Source: a virus. Taken from it: DNA of 21,785 bases. Positions 1 to 5,589 of the stretch are shown piece by piece. Made by a program: the position numbers and the translations under genes. The DNA lies in the IMG/VR virus record IMGVR_UViG_3300025162_000193, positions 1-21,785 of that record; one strand, given 5' to 3'. The notes below the pieces were generated by a model. The model was given only the letters and a program-made list of their open reading frames with translations. It was not told where the DNA came from and searched no databases. The stretch's first letter is position 1, and each line of letters begins with the position of its first letter.

Positions 1-1
1 C

Positions 2-94
2 CCACGCACTGACACCGCCGCGCACTTCCTCGCGGACCTCGCGGAGGCAGGCGTCATAACGATACTGGAGGTCGACGATGAGTCGACGCAATAG
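2..94 (+). CDS. C-terminal end of an unidentified gene (partial)
   Basis: An open frame enters from the left edge and runs about 30 codons to a TAG at 92-94. It overlaps the next gene's ATG at 78 by 17 bases. The visible tail contains HFLADLAEAGVITILEVDD, which looks like an ordinary soluble helix-strand segment, and its codons end mostly in G or C. The other two plus frames of this stretch contain stops or read as low-complexity sequence. No family can be recognised from 30 residues. It could be a chance open frame, but its position just before a tightly linked operon favours a real gene end. Confidence 0.45.
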   Translation, partial: PRTDTAAHFLADLAEAGVITILEVDDESTQ

Positions 95-863
95 GCGTGA
101 CTACTGGCAGAAAATCGACTGGCCGAAGTACATCGCGACGCTCGAAGCCGAGTACGCGACGCATTCCCGCCTGTACCTCGGGTACGGCTCGAATCTGAAC
201 GTCTTGCAGATGCAGGCGCGGTGTCCCACCAGCCTGCCGGTCGGGAAATTCAGGCTGAGGAATCACAAGCTCGTCTTCTCCTCGGTGCTCACCGTCGAGA
301 AGTGCAAGGGCTTAAGCGTACCCGCCGCGCTCTGGCGCGTAGCTCCGCAGGATATCGCGTCGCTCGACTCTTACGAGGGCTACCCGCACCTGTACGACAA
401 ACAGACCTGCCGCGCGTGGGTGGGAGGCAAGCTCGAAACAGCCTTCTACTACACGCTAAACGAGCCCTACGCGGTCGAGCCCCCGTGCATCTCCTACTAT
501 GAAACGTGCGCCGAGGGGTACGCCGAGTTCGGGCTCGACCTAAGCGTACTCGACGCAGCGGTCGCCGAGGCCGAGGTCGCCGCGCGCGAGGCCGAGGGTA
601 CTATCGAACAGTGCGGGTCCTGCATGGAGCACCAAACGCGCGGCACGATGGAGTATACCCGGAGCTTCGGCTACCTCTGCCCGTCTTGCGCAAAGGTGCT
701 CGGCTACGACTGGAGCTACGACTACGACCGCCCGACCTACGACTACGACGACACCACCGGGTCGAGCCACCGCATCAGCGACGACTATAACCTCATGCGC
801 GAGCTTGACTGGACCCGCGACGAATCGCGGGACGTGTGGGACGGAACCAATCTGACACTCTAG
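78..863 (+). CDS. Gamma-glutamylcyclotransferase-fold protein with zinc-ribbon-like tail
   Basis: Residues 31-150 match the GGCT/AIG2-like fold. YGSNL is at 36-40, the substrate-binding loop that opens the domain, and the LDxxEGYPxLY signature is at 96-106, with E100 in the place of the family's catalytic acid. Family enzymes cyclise gamma-glutamyl amino groups to release 5-oxoproline, so the likely substrate is a gamma-glutamyl peptide or isopeptide; the actual substrate is unknown. After a short helical linker (155-175) there are paired cysteines C179/C182 and C201/C204 spaced like a zinc ribbon, then a Tyr/Asp-rich acidic tail (206-225). Start: ATG at 78 with GGAGG at 67-71. At 261 residues it is longer than simple GGCT proteins (about 150-190). 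In phages such genes can accompany amidoligases; none is visible here, though only 94 bases of upstream sequence are present. Confidence 0.82.
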   Translation: MSRRNRRDYWQKIDWPKYIATLEAEYATHSRLYLGYGSNLNVLQMQARCPTSLPVGKFRLRNHKLVFSSVLTVEKCKGLSVPAALWRVAPQDIASLDSYEGYPHLYDKQTCRAWVGGKLETAFYYTLNEPYAVEPPCISYYETCAEGYAEFGLDLSVLDAAVAEAEVAAREAEGTIEQCGSCMEHQTRGTMEYTRSFGYLCPSCAKVLGYDWSYDYDRPTYDYDDTTGSSHRISDDYNLMRELDWTRDESRDVWDGTNLTL

Positions 864-871
864 GGGGCATC

Positions 872-1090
872 ATGAACCACGCACCTATCGGCTACGTCTA
901 CGAGGCCGATGCACACTGTCCGGGCTGCGCCTTCGCGAGATTCGGCCTCATGCGCGACGACCCCGACACACTGGACGCGGAGGGAAACCCCATCGGCGTC
1001 ATCGCGCCGTGGGACGAGACCCCCTCCGAGGGCGAGGTCTGCGGCACCTGCGGCGACGAGATATCCGAGCCTTGGTGGGCTGCGCTATGA
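872..1090 (+). CDS. Small zinc-ribbon-like protein
   Basis: A 72-residue protein with two CxxC knuckles, C16/C19 (AHCPGC) and C57/C60 (VCGTC), separated by an acidic segment containing DAEGNPIGVIAPWDE. The spacing suggests one zinc site. The start is ATG 872, preceded by the purine-rich AGGGGGC; an in-frame ATG at 836 lies inside the previous gene and is not needed. It ends in a 4-base ATGA overlap with the next gene, so translation is probably coupled. Function unknown; a zinc-stabilised adaptor or nucleic-acid-binding role is only a guess. Confidence 0.75.
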   Translation: MNHAPIGYVYEADAHCPGCAFARFGLMRDDPDTLDAEGNPIGVIAPWDETPSEGEVCGTCGDEISEPWWAAL

Positions 1091-1404
1091 GCGACCACAC
1101 CGGCATCGACTGCCCGCCGAACTATCACGAGCTGCTGCGCTACTTCGCGCAGCTCGCCGAGGAGAACGCACCAGTGGACGGACTCTGCATCGGCGTCGCC
1201 ATCATGGGCGGCGACGGAGGGGTATACGCCCTGCTCCGCACGGAGCTGGGCACCGTGCTCACCAGCAACGAGAAGGGCCAGTGGACCGCTGGCCTGCGCG
1301 GACACTTGGCCGAGGTCCAGTGGCCGAACGTGCGCGACAACGCCTATGCCTACGCCGAGATGCGCGGGCTCGACCTCGAAACCCACGTCGCGGGGGAAGC
1401 ATGA
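1087..1404 (+). CDS. Hypothetical protein, 105 residues
   Basis: Starts at the ATG that overlaps the preceding stop (ATGA, 1087-1090) and ends overlapping the next ATG at 1401. The protein opens with MSDHTGIDCPPNYHELLRYF, followed by an amphipathic helix (13-27), two strand-like segments around a glycine-rich turn (IMGGDGGVYALLRTELGTVL), and a C-terminal helix. This alternating pattern fits a small soluble alpha/beta protein. No catalytic motif or membrane segment is visible and I do not recognise the family. Codon use matches its neighbours. Confidence 0.7.
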   Translation: MSDHTGIDCPPNYHELLRYFAQLAEENAPVDGLCIGVAIMGGDGGVYALLRTELGTVLTSNEKGQWTAGLRGHLAEVQWPNVRDNAYAYAEMRGLDLETHVAGEA

Positions 1405-1736
1405 AGCTCATGACTAAGGAACTGGAGCGCAAGCTCCCCAAGCTCTACACGCAGGAAGGCAAGGAACTCGAAGCGCTGGTCATCATCCACTACTTCAACC
1501 CCGGCGGCATGGGCGACTGGTACATCACCGAGGGCGAGCGCGTGGACACAGTGGAGATGGACAACGACCTCCTCTTCTTCGGCCTCTGCTGCTTGTTCGA
1601 GGACGAGCTGGGCAACGTCTGCCTGAGCCAGCTCGAAGCCATCAAGTCACCGCCCTTCGGGCTCGGCGTCGAGCGCGACCTGTACTGGACCCCGAAGACG
1701 CTGAGCGCCGTGATGGAGAGCAGGGCCGCACGATGA
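1401..1736 (+). CDS. DUF2958-family protein
   Basis: A 111-residue protein whose opening (MKLMTKELERKLPKLYTQEG), central FFGLCCLFEDELGNVCLSQLE and closing GLGVERDLYWTPKTLS match the pattern I know for DUF2958, a small single-domain family common on plasmids, integrative elements and some phages. The length is typical for the family (about 110). Its biochemical role is unknown; the spread on mobile elements suggests an accessory function rather than structure. The start ATG at 1401 overlaps the stop of the upstream gene, and AGGAAC-type purine runs precede it. It ends in an ATGA overlap with the next gene, so it is part of the same operon. Confidence 0.75.
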   Translation: MKLMTKELERKLPKLYTQEGKELEALVIIHYFNPGGMGDWYITEGERVDTVEMDNDLLFFGLCCLFEDELGNVCLSQLEAIKSPPFGLGVERDLYWTPKTLSAVMESRAAR

Positions 1737-1915
1737 TGGCCGAAGAGGAAGAGCTGGCGAAGCGCCGTGACAACTTCGAATATGCGCTTGCCCAGCTGGC
1801 CGAGTGCGCTGGCCTGATGAGAAAAGAGATGCTCCAGCTCGCCTTGAGCGGCCCCATCACGTCTGACGTGCTGAGGGGGCTATCGGCTGGTGCGATTAGC
1901 CGCCGGGAGGGCTGA
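1733..1915 (+). CDS. Hypothetical helical protein, 60 residues
   Basis: Starts at the ATG overlapping the DUF2958 stop; a second ATG follows immediately, so initiation may be at 1733 or 1736. The product begins with an acidic run (MMAEEEELAKRRDN) and is predicted mostly helical through residue 40, with a short SAGAISRREG tail. No cysteine pair, membrane segment or catalytic motif is visible. It is the last gene of the first plus-strand cluster and is followed by a 150-base gap holding the promoter-like and hairpin elements. Function unknown. Confidence 0.6.
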   Translation: MMAEEEELAKRRDNFEYALAQLAECAGLMRKEMLQLALSGPITSDVLRGLSAGAISRREG

Positions 1916-1929
1916 ACGCAACCTCGTGC

Positions 1930-1957
1930 TTGACTAACCTACTCTACGCCATATAGA
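1930..1957 (+). promoter_or_regulatory. Candidate sigma70-type promoter with overlapping operator-like inverted repeat
   Basis: TTGACT (1930-1935), a 16-base spacer and TATAGA (1952-1957) form a plausible -35/-10 pair in the gap between two gene clusters. A perfect 8-bp inverted repeat, CTACTCTA (1939-1946) and TAGAGTAG (1954-1961) with a 7-base loop, covers the spacer and the -10 box, where a repressor would block polymerase. Transcription would run right, into the 2066 operon. This is a prediction from sequence only. Confidence 0.5.
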
Positions 1958-1976
1958 GTAGCCCTACAGACGCAGA

Positions 1977-2005
1977 GAGGGCGGGAGTTAGCAGCTCCCG
2001 CCCTC
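1977..2005 (+). terminator. GC-rich hairpin, terminator- or attenuator-like
   Basis: A perfect 11-bp stem, GAGGGCGGGAG (1977-1987) with CTCCCGCCCTC (1995-2005), encloses a 7-base loop. No T-run follows (GTGTGTCC), so it is not a classic intrinsic terminator. If the promoter at 1930-1957 is active, the hairpin lies about 13 bases into its leader and could act as an attenuator or an RNA-stabilising cap. It could equally end transcription of the cluster upstream. Confidence 0.6.
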
Positions 2006-2012
2006 GTGTGTC

Positions 2013-2055
2013 CACCCACCCAAGAGCAGACATCTACATCATACACCCACCCAAG
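2013..2055 (+). repeat. Two direct copies of CACCCACCCAAG in the leader
   Basis: CACCCACCCAAG occurs at 2013-2024 and again at 2044-2055, 31 bases apart. The second copy runs directly into the ribosome-binding sequence GGGAGACC and the ATG at 2066. Related sequences precede the starts at 4739, 12845 and 13357. Confidence 0.7.
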
Positions 2056-2065
2056 GGAGACCACC

Positions 2066-2224
2066 ATGAAGCGTGTCCTCGTCACCGTAGCCGTGCTCGT
2101 CGCAGCCGCCCTGTGCCTGCGCGTGGCCGGTCCCTACATCCCCTCCATCTGGCTCACCGCCGCGTGCCTCGTGGGCCTGCCTTTCCTCCTCGGTGCCGTG
2201 CTCTGCGGCTGGGTCATCGCATGA
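2066..2224 (+). CDS. Small membrane protein
   Basis: A 52-residue protein made almost entirely of two hydrophobic stretches (residues 4-24, VLVTVAVLVAAALCLRVAG, and 28-52, ending CGWVIA) separated by a short polar loop around Pro26-Ser27. It begins MKR, so the N-terminal helix could be a membrane anchor or an uncleaved signal. The start ATG 2066 has GGGAGACC upstream at good spacing. It is the first gene after the 1916-2065 control region and overlaps the next gene by ATGA. Function unknown; it is too short to assign as a holin without context, and the lysis genes lie elsewhere. Confidence 0.65.
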   Translation: MKRVLVTVAVLVAAALCLRVAGPYIPSIWLTAACLVGLPFLLGAVLCGWVIA

Positions 2225-2445
2225 GGTCCGCGACGCTGCCCATTGACATCAACTTCTCGTTTGGCGAGTCCGAGCGTGCCGAGCGCCTCTGCCCCGAGTG
2301 CGGGGCCAGCTTCTCGACGCAGTCCATGCCCTCGCATCAACAGGGCTGGGGTCCTGAGGACCAAGTCGTCGAGTGCAACCAGTGTGGCACCATCTACGGT
2401 CACGCCGTGACCGTGGGGCACTTCGATACGAAATGGATGGGATGA
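2221..2445 (+). CDS. Zinc-ribbon-like protein, 74 residues
   Basis: C24/C27 (LCPECGASF) and C52/C55 (ECNQCGTIYG) form a textbook zinc-ribbon knuckle pair separated by 24 residues. The N-terminal 20 residues are polar with a short strand-like DINFSF. Both ends are 4-base ATGA overlaps with its neighbours, which fixes the start at 2221. Zinc ribbons of this kind often bind nucleic acid or partner proteins; no specific role can be given. Confidence 0.75.
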   Translation: MRSATLPIDINFSFGESERAERLCPECGASFSTQSMPSHQQGWGPEDQVVECNQCGTIYGHAVTVGHFDTKWMG

Positions 2446-2729
2446 CCATGCCGCAGACCCCCTTCAACAGAGAGCACGTCAGCGCTACCGTCACCGAGAC
2501 CGGAGACGAGGTCCTGATGCGGTGTGAGTCGGTCTACAGCATCTCCTCACCCATCAAGCACGGTCGCATCATGAACGTGACCACGTTCGTCGCCGCCCGT
2601 GACCTGAGGGACCTCATCGAGGTGCTGGAGCTGGCCGAGACTGAGGTCTGCGCCCGAGAGGTCGCCGACGCGCTCACGTTCTACTCCGACTCCGAGCTGG
2701 TCTCCAACCCGGCGGAGGAGGTCGCATGA
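2442..2729 (+). CDS. Hypothetical protein, 95 residues
   Basis: Begins MTMPQTPFNREHVSATV at the ATG overlapping the upstream stop. A beta-rich N-terminal half (VSATVTETGDEVLMRCESV) is followed by a helix (ARDLRDLIEVLELAETEV) and an acidic tail ending AEEVA. The last 15 bases (GAGGAGGTCGCATGA) also supply the ribosome-binding site and start codon of the next gene and are repeated exactly at the end of the gene stopping at 3317. Family not recognised. Confidence 0.65.
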   Translation: MTMPQTPFNREHVSATVTETGDEVLMRCESVYSISSPIKHGRIMNVTTFVAARDLRDLIEVLELAETEVCAREVADALTFYSDSELVSNPAEEVA

Positions 2730-2857
2730 GCGAGGGTAAGGCCGAGGAGCCTATCAACGTCTGCCCGTCCCGCGACTGGTACTACTGCCAAGACTGTCGC
2801 GGCCACAACAAGTGCGACCAAGAGCCCGACTACCCAACAGGAAACGAGGCGGAGTGA
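2726..2857 (+). CDS. Tiny Cys-rich protein, 43 residues
   Basis: Reads MSEGKAEEPINVCPSRDWYY, then CQDCRGHNKC and a polar tail, ending at TGA 2855-2857. Four cysteines (C13, C21, C24, C30) with an intervening His could hold one zinc ion. Its ATG overlaps the upstream stop by ATGA and its stop shares one base with the next ATG (TGATG), so the spacing strongly supports a real gene despite its size. GGAGG sits 5 bases before the start. Function unknown. Confidence 0.62.
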   Translation: MSEGKAEEPINVCPSRDWYYCQDCRGHNKCDQEPDYPTGNEAE

Positions 2858-3063
2858 TGGCTGAGACACCGGCCTCCAACAGGCGCGACGAGCACTTCTT
2901 CAAGGACATGGCATCGCCCACTGAGCGCTTCGCCTACGTCCTCTTCTGTGAGTCCGAGGAGGCGCGTTACAAGGCGATGAAGGAAGAGGCACTGCTCGCC
3001 GCCCTCGACCTCGCCGGACTGGACGTGGGTCCTGAGGGAATCTACGCAGACGGTGCTGCATGA
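2857..3063 (+). CDS. Hypothetical helical protein, 68 residues
   Basis: Starts at the ATG in TGATG (2857), with AAACGAGGCGGAG upstream. Mostly helical and charged: RRDEHFFKDMASPTERFAYV, then an acidic/basic helix EEARYKAMKEEALLAALDL. No motif recognised. It sits between two Cys-rich small genes in the same overlapping chain, and its stop overlaps the next ATG (ATGA, 3060-3063). Confidence 0.62.
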   Translation: MAETPASNRRDEHFFKDMASPTERFAYVLFCESEEARYKAMKEEALLAALDLAGLDVGPEGIYADGAA

Positions 3064-3317
3064 AGACGTGCGGAGAGTGCAAGCAAGACGACTGCGGTGC
3101 CCGCTACAGCGCTGCCGATGTCGTGGCCTGTGACGACTTCACGGGGGTCGAGCTGGAGGCCAAGTCGCAGTGGTGCCCCACGCTGGAGGACTACAACATG
3201 CTCCGCGCCAGATACAATGACAGCATCCACCGCGAGACCATCCTGCGCGACCGCGTGACGCACTTCGAGCAGGCTGTGGCTGGCATCATCCGCTGGGCGC
3301 AGGAGGAGGTCGCATGA
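3060..3317 (+). CDS. Cys-rich small protein with C-terminal helix
   Basis: An 85-residue protein. The first 40 residues carry C4, C7, C12, C24 and C39 (TCGECKQDDCGARY...VACDDF...QWCPT), a likely zinc-binding knuckle. Residues 42-80 form one long amphipathic helix (LEDYNMLRARYNDSIHRE and onward). The overall form, a zinc knuckle followed by a helical stalk, recurs in other genes of this window. It is translationally coupled to rtcB: its last 15 bases contain GAGGAGG and the ATGA junction. Function unknown. Confidence 0.68.
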   Translation: MKTCGECKQDDCGARYSAADVVACDDFTGVELEAKSQWCPTLEDYNMLRARYNDSIHRETILRDRVTHFEQAVAGIIRWAQEEVA

Positions 3318-4468
3318 AGGTCTACGACTCCTACCGGGTTCCGTTGAAGCTCTGGCCCTCCGCGCTTGAAGAGGGGGCCATGGCTCAGGCCGAACACCTT
3401 GCCAGCTTGCCCTTCGCGTACAAGCACGTCGCCCTTATGCCCGACGCCCATCAGGGCTACGGCATGCCCATCGGGGGCGTGCTTGCGACTAAGGGTGTAG
3501 TAATCCCCAACGCTGTCGGCGTGGACATCGGGTGCGGCATGCGGGCCATCTGCACGAGCATGCACAAGGATGAGTGGCCCTCCTACCGCGTCCACATCAT
3601 GCACGAGCTTCAGCGCAGCATCCCCACGGGGTTCCGGCACCACGACCGCCAGCAGGAAGGCTGGCTGCCCGAGTTCACCAAGCTGGGCGACGTGACTGAG
3701 CGCGAGTATGAGAAGAGCCTCAAGTCCATCGGCACCCTCGGTGGCGGCAATCACTTCATCGAGGTCCAGCATGACGAGGACGGCAACGTCTGGTTCATGG
3801 TCCACTCGGGCTCACGCAACCTCGGAAAGCAGGTCTGCGACCACTACGGCAAGAGGGCCAAGGCGATGAACGCTCGTTGGCACTCCGACGTGTGCCCCGG
3901 CTGGGACCTCGCCTTCCTGCCGCTCGAAGACATCGAGGCCAAACGCTACCTTACCGATATGGAGAACTGCCTGACCTTCGCCCATGAGAACCGTCGCCGC
4001 ATGATGAAGCACATCGAGGGCGAGGTCACGGTGCTCGGCCACAAGGTCGAGAAGTTCTACGACACCCATCACAACTTCGCCGCCATGGAGAACCACTTCG
4101 GGGTGAACGTCATGGTGCATCGCAAGGGAGCGGTGCGCGCACGCAAGGACGAGATGGTCATCATCCCCGGCTCCATGGGCACGCACAGCTATATCGCCAA
4201 GGGGCTCGGCAGCCCGGATAGCTTCCAGAGCTGCTCCCACGGTGCCGGTCGCTGTATGGGCCGCATGCAGGCCCGTCGCGTCATCGACCCTGCGGCGCTG
4301 TGGCGTCAGATGGAAGACCTCGGCGTGGCCCTCTACACCAAGGACTTCACGGGCGTGGTTGAGGAGGCTCCCGGTGCCTATAAGGACATCGACGTGGTCA
4401 TGAGTGAGCAGAGCGACCTCGTATCAATCGTGACTACGCTCACGCCGATGGCGTGCATCAAGGCATGA
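3314..4468 (+). CDS. rtcB: RtcB-type tRNA-splicing/RNA repair ligase
   Basis: A full-length RtcB of 384 residues. RtcB joins RNA 2',3'-cyclic phosphate (or 3'-phosphate) ends to 5'-OH ends using GTP and Mn2+. Metal and active-site positions are intact: VGVDIGCG with D71 and C74, GGGNHFIE with N146/H147, HSGSR with H164, H253 in THHNF, and the guanylylated-histidine motif SHGAGR (308-313, H309). The spacings H147-H164 and H253-H309 equal those of the E. coli enzyme (168-185, 281-337). The length is close to the bacterial form (about 400), so it is not truncated. Start ATG 3314 has GAGGAGG upstream. No archease, tRNA or RNA-end-healing gene is visible nearby. A likely role is repair of host or phage tRNA cut by a defence nuclease; that is inference from known phage RNA-repair strategies. 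Confidence 0.95.
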   Translation: MKVYDSYRVPLKLWPSALEEGAMAQAEHLASLPFAYKHVALMPDAHQGYGMPIGGVLATKGVVIPNAVGVDIGCGMRAICTSMHKDEWPSYRVHIMHELQRSIPTGFRHHDRQQEGWLPEFTKLGDVTEREYEKSLKSIGTLGGGNHFIEVQHDEDGNVWFMVHSGSRNLGKQVCDHYGKRAKAMNARWHSDVCPGWDLAFLPLEDIEAKRYLTDMENCLTFAHENRRRMMKHIEGEVTVLGHKVEKFYDTHHNFAAMENHFGVNVMVHRKGAVRARKDEMVIIPGSMGTHSYIAKGLGSPDSFQSCSHGAGRCMGRMQARRVIDPAALWRQMEDLGVALYTKDFTGVVEEAPGAYKDIDVVMSEQSDLVSIVTTLTPMACIKA

Positions 4469-4533
4469 CTTTCGTCCTCATCGCCATCCTGCTCATCGGG
4501 TGGCCCATCTTTGTCGGGAGGTATAGGAAGTGA
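4465..4533 (+). CDS. Tiny single-helix membrane peptide, 22 residues
   Basis: MTFVLIAILLIGWPIFVGR plus two or three basic residues: one hydrophobic helix with a positively charged C-terminus. The ATG overlaps the rtcB stop (ATGA, 4465-4468) and the stop overlaps the next gene's GTG (GTGA, 4530-4533). Such perfect chaining at both ends is hard to explain by chance in an operon built on 4-base overlaps. It is too short for any family assignment. Confidence 0.5.
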   Translation: MTFVLIAILLIGWPIFVGRYRK

Positions 4534-4880
4534 GGCTGGTCATCAAGACGGTGGTGGAGGCGTCCCGCATGAAAGGCCCCGCCTTCCTCTACCGCAAGGT
4601 CGGACGCCAACAGGTCACAGACATCCGGCGCTGGGGGAAGAACTGGCTCGTGACCACGGAGACCGGCGAGTATGTCCTTGCAGGGACGCACAAGCTGGAA
4701 GTCAAGACCCGTAGTAAACACTCACCCAAGGAGACACCGTGCCCCTCATCATCACCGCAGGCGGAGGAGAAATCCACGCCGACCTCGTCAGCCCCGAAGA
4801 GACACCGACCCTCATCGACTACCTCTGCCAGTCCATCTGCGCCCCCGTCGAGTCAGGACCCGCCGACGACGCTCTTCTGA
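4530..4880 (+). CDS. Hypothetical basic protein, probably frameshifted at its end
   Basis: Starts at GTG 4530 (GTGA overlap). Residues 1-62 look genuinely coding: VIKTVVEASRMKGPAFLYRK, then WGKNWLVTTETGEYVLAG and KLEVKTR, a small basic beta-rich protein. After about 4711 the frame becomes Ser/Pro-rich low complexity (SPQAEEKSTPTSSAPKRHR) and is simply an off-frame reading of the gene starting at 4739. A tandem stop TAGTAA lies at 4712-4717 in another frame, just before the next gene's ribosome-binding site. One missing base near 4710 would restore an end at KTR-stop. The true gene is therefore probably 4530 to about 4714. Family unknown. Confidence 0.6.
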   Translation: MRLVIKTVVEASRMKGPAFLYRKVGRQQVTDIRRWGKNWLVTTETGEYVLAGTHKLEVKTRSKHSPKETPCPSSSPQAEEKSTPTSSAPKRHRPSSTTSASPSAPPSSQDPPTTLF

Positions 4881-5038
4881 GCGACCCGCGCGACCTGCCC
4901 GAGGAGTACGAGGCCGAGTTCTGGCACCGCAAGCACATGGAGGCCGCGAAAGCGCTGCGCGCCATGAGGGAGAAGAACGCCGCGCTGCGCAGGGTCATCT
5001 TCTCCGCGCTCTCCGACCTTGAGGAGGCCGTCGAATGA
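4739..5038 (+). CDS. Hypothetical protein with C-terminal coiled coil, 99 residues
   Basis: Starts at GTG 4739 with the strong site AAGGAGA eight bases upstream, inside a CTCACCCAAGGAGACACC block that resembles the leaders of three other genes here. The N-terminal half (LIITAGGGEIHADLVSPEE) is alpha/beta-like with an acidic centre. Residues 55-96 (EAEFWHRKHMEAAKALRAMR onward) are a charged helix suited to a coiled coil. It ends in an ATGA overlap. It overlaps the nominal end of the previous frame by 142 bases, which is one reason to think that frame is shifted. Confidence 0.68.
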   Translation: MPLIITAGGGEIHADLVSPEETPTLIDYLCQSICAPVESGPADDALLSDPRDLPEEYEAEFWHRKHMEAAKALRAMREKNAALRRVIFSALSDLEEAVE

Positions 5039-5487
5039 GCGAAGCGCTGGCCTCACGCCGCACGTCGGCAGGAGGAGGCGGGGCGCGTCATGGAGCCCCC
5101 TCTGCTACAAGCAACCTCGGCGGCGCAGTCGTGGACTACATCCCCATTGAGCGCCACTGCGTGTGCGGCAACCGCCTGTCAGGATTCAACCTCGACCCGG
5201 AGGAACGCTGCGAGGCGTGTGTCAAGCGGGACGCGACCACCCCAGCCCCCAAGTGGACCGCTTCTCTGGTGGCGGAGGTAAGGGACGTGCTCCGCACCCA
5301 TAACGACTACGTGGACTTCTTCCCCGTCTACCGGGCCAAGGGGTACTCCCCGGCGTCAATCAGCAGTGCCATGACAGCCGCGAAGCGCTACTTCTCGCAT
5401 AACGGCGGCTGCGTCGTAAACAAGAGAGGGCGAGGTTACAAGCTAGTCCTCAGGGAGGAGCCTGAGGGGCCTATATTGACCGAATAG
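5035..5487 (+). CDS. Zinc-knuckle plus winged-helix-like putative regulator
   Basis: A 150-residue protein. Residues 1-35 are low complexity (Gly/Ala/Ser), then a Cys cluster C42, C44, C59 and C62 (HCVCGNRLSGFNLDPEERCEAC), then a helical region (WTASLVAEVRDVLRTHNDYV) and a winged-helix-like end: YSPASISSAMTAAKRYFS (105-122) as the turn and recognition helix, followed by a Lys/Arg/Gly hairpin (NKRGRGYKLVLR). This suggests DNA binding, probably as a transcription regulator. An in-frame GTG at about 5128 would give a shorter protein without the low-complexity head; the ATGA overlap at 5035 favours the longer one. Its stop overlaps the -35 box of the next promoter. Confidence 0.6.
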   Translation: MSEALASRRTSAGGGGARHGAPSATSNLGGAVVDYIPIERHCVCGNRLSGFNLDPEERCEACVKRDATTPAPKWTASLVAEVRDVLRTHNDYVDFFPVYRAKGYSPASISSAMTAAKRYFSHNGGCVVNKRGRGYKLVLREEPEGPILTE

Positions 5488-5504
5488 GCTCCAAGCTCTA
5501 CACT
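5476..5504 (+). promoter_or_regulatory. Candidate sigma70-type promoter for the excisionase-like gene
   Basis: TTGACC (5476-5481), an exact 17-base spacer, and TACACT (5499-5504) form a good -35/-10 pair, with a purine start expected near 5511. The -35 box overlaps the end of the upstream coding region. It precedes the gene at 5590 by about 80 bases of leader. The -10 region contains CTACACTACACT, a short direct repeat that could contribute to regulation. Confidence 0.6.
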
Positions 5505-5589
5505 ACACTGGTCAACATCGGTGCCGTGCCACAGCACACTAAAACAAGAGCAGCTTGCAGAAAATACTGCGAGAGAGGAGTTCGGAGCG

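Noticed and set aside
3191-3805. Minus-strand open frame of 204 codons opposite rtcB
   Set aside because: Shadow of the rtcB codons; the plus frame has all RtcB motifs.
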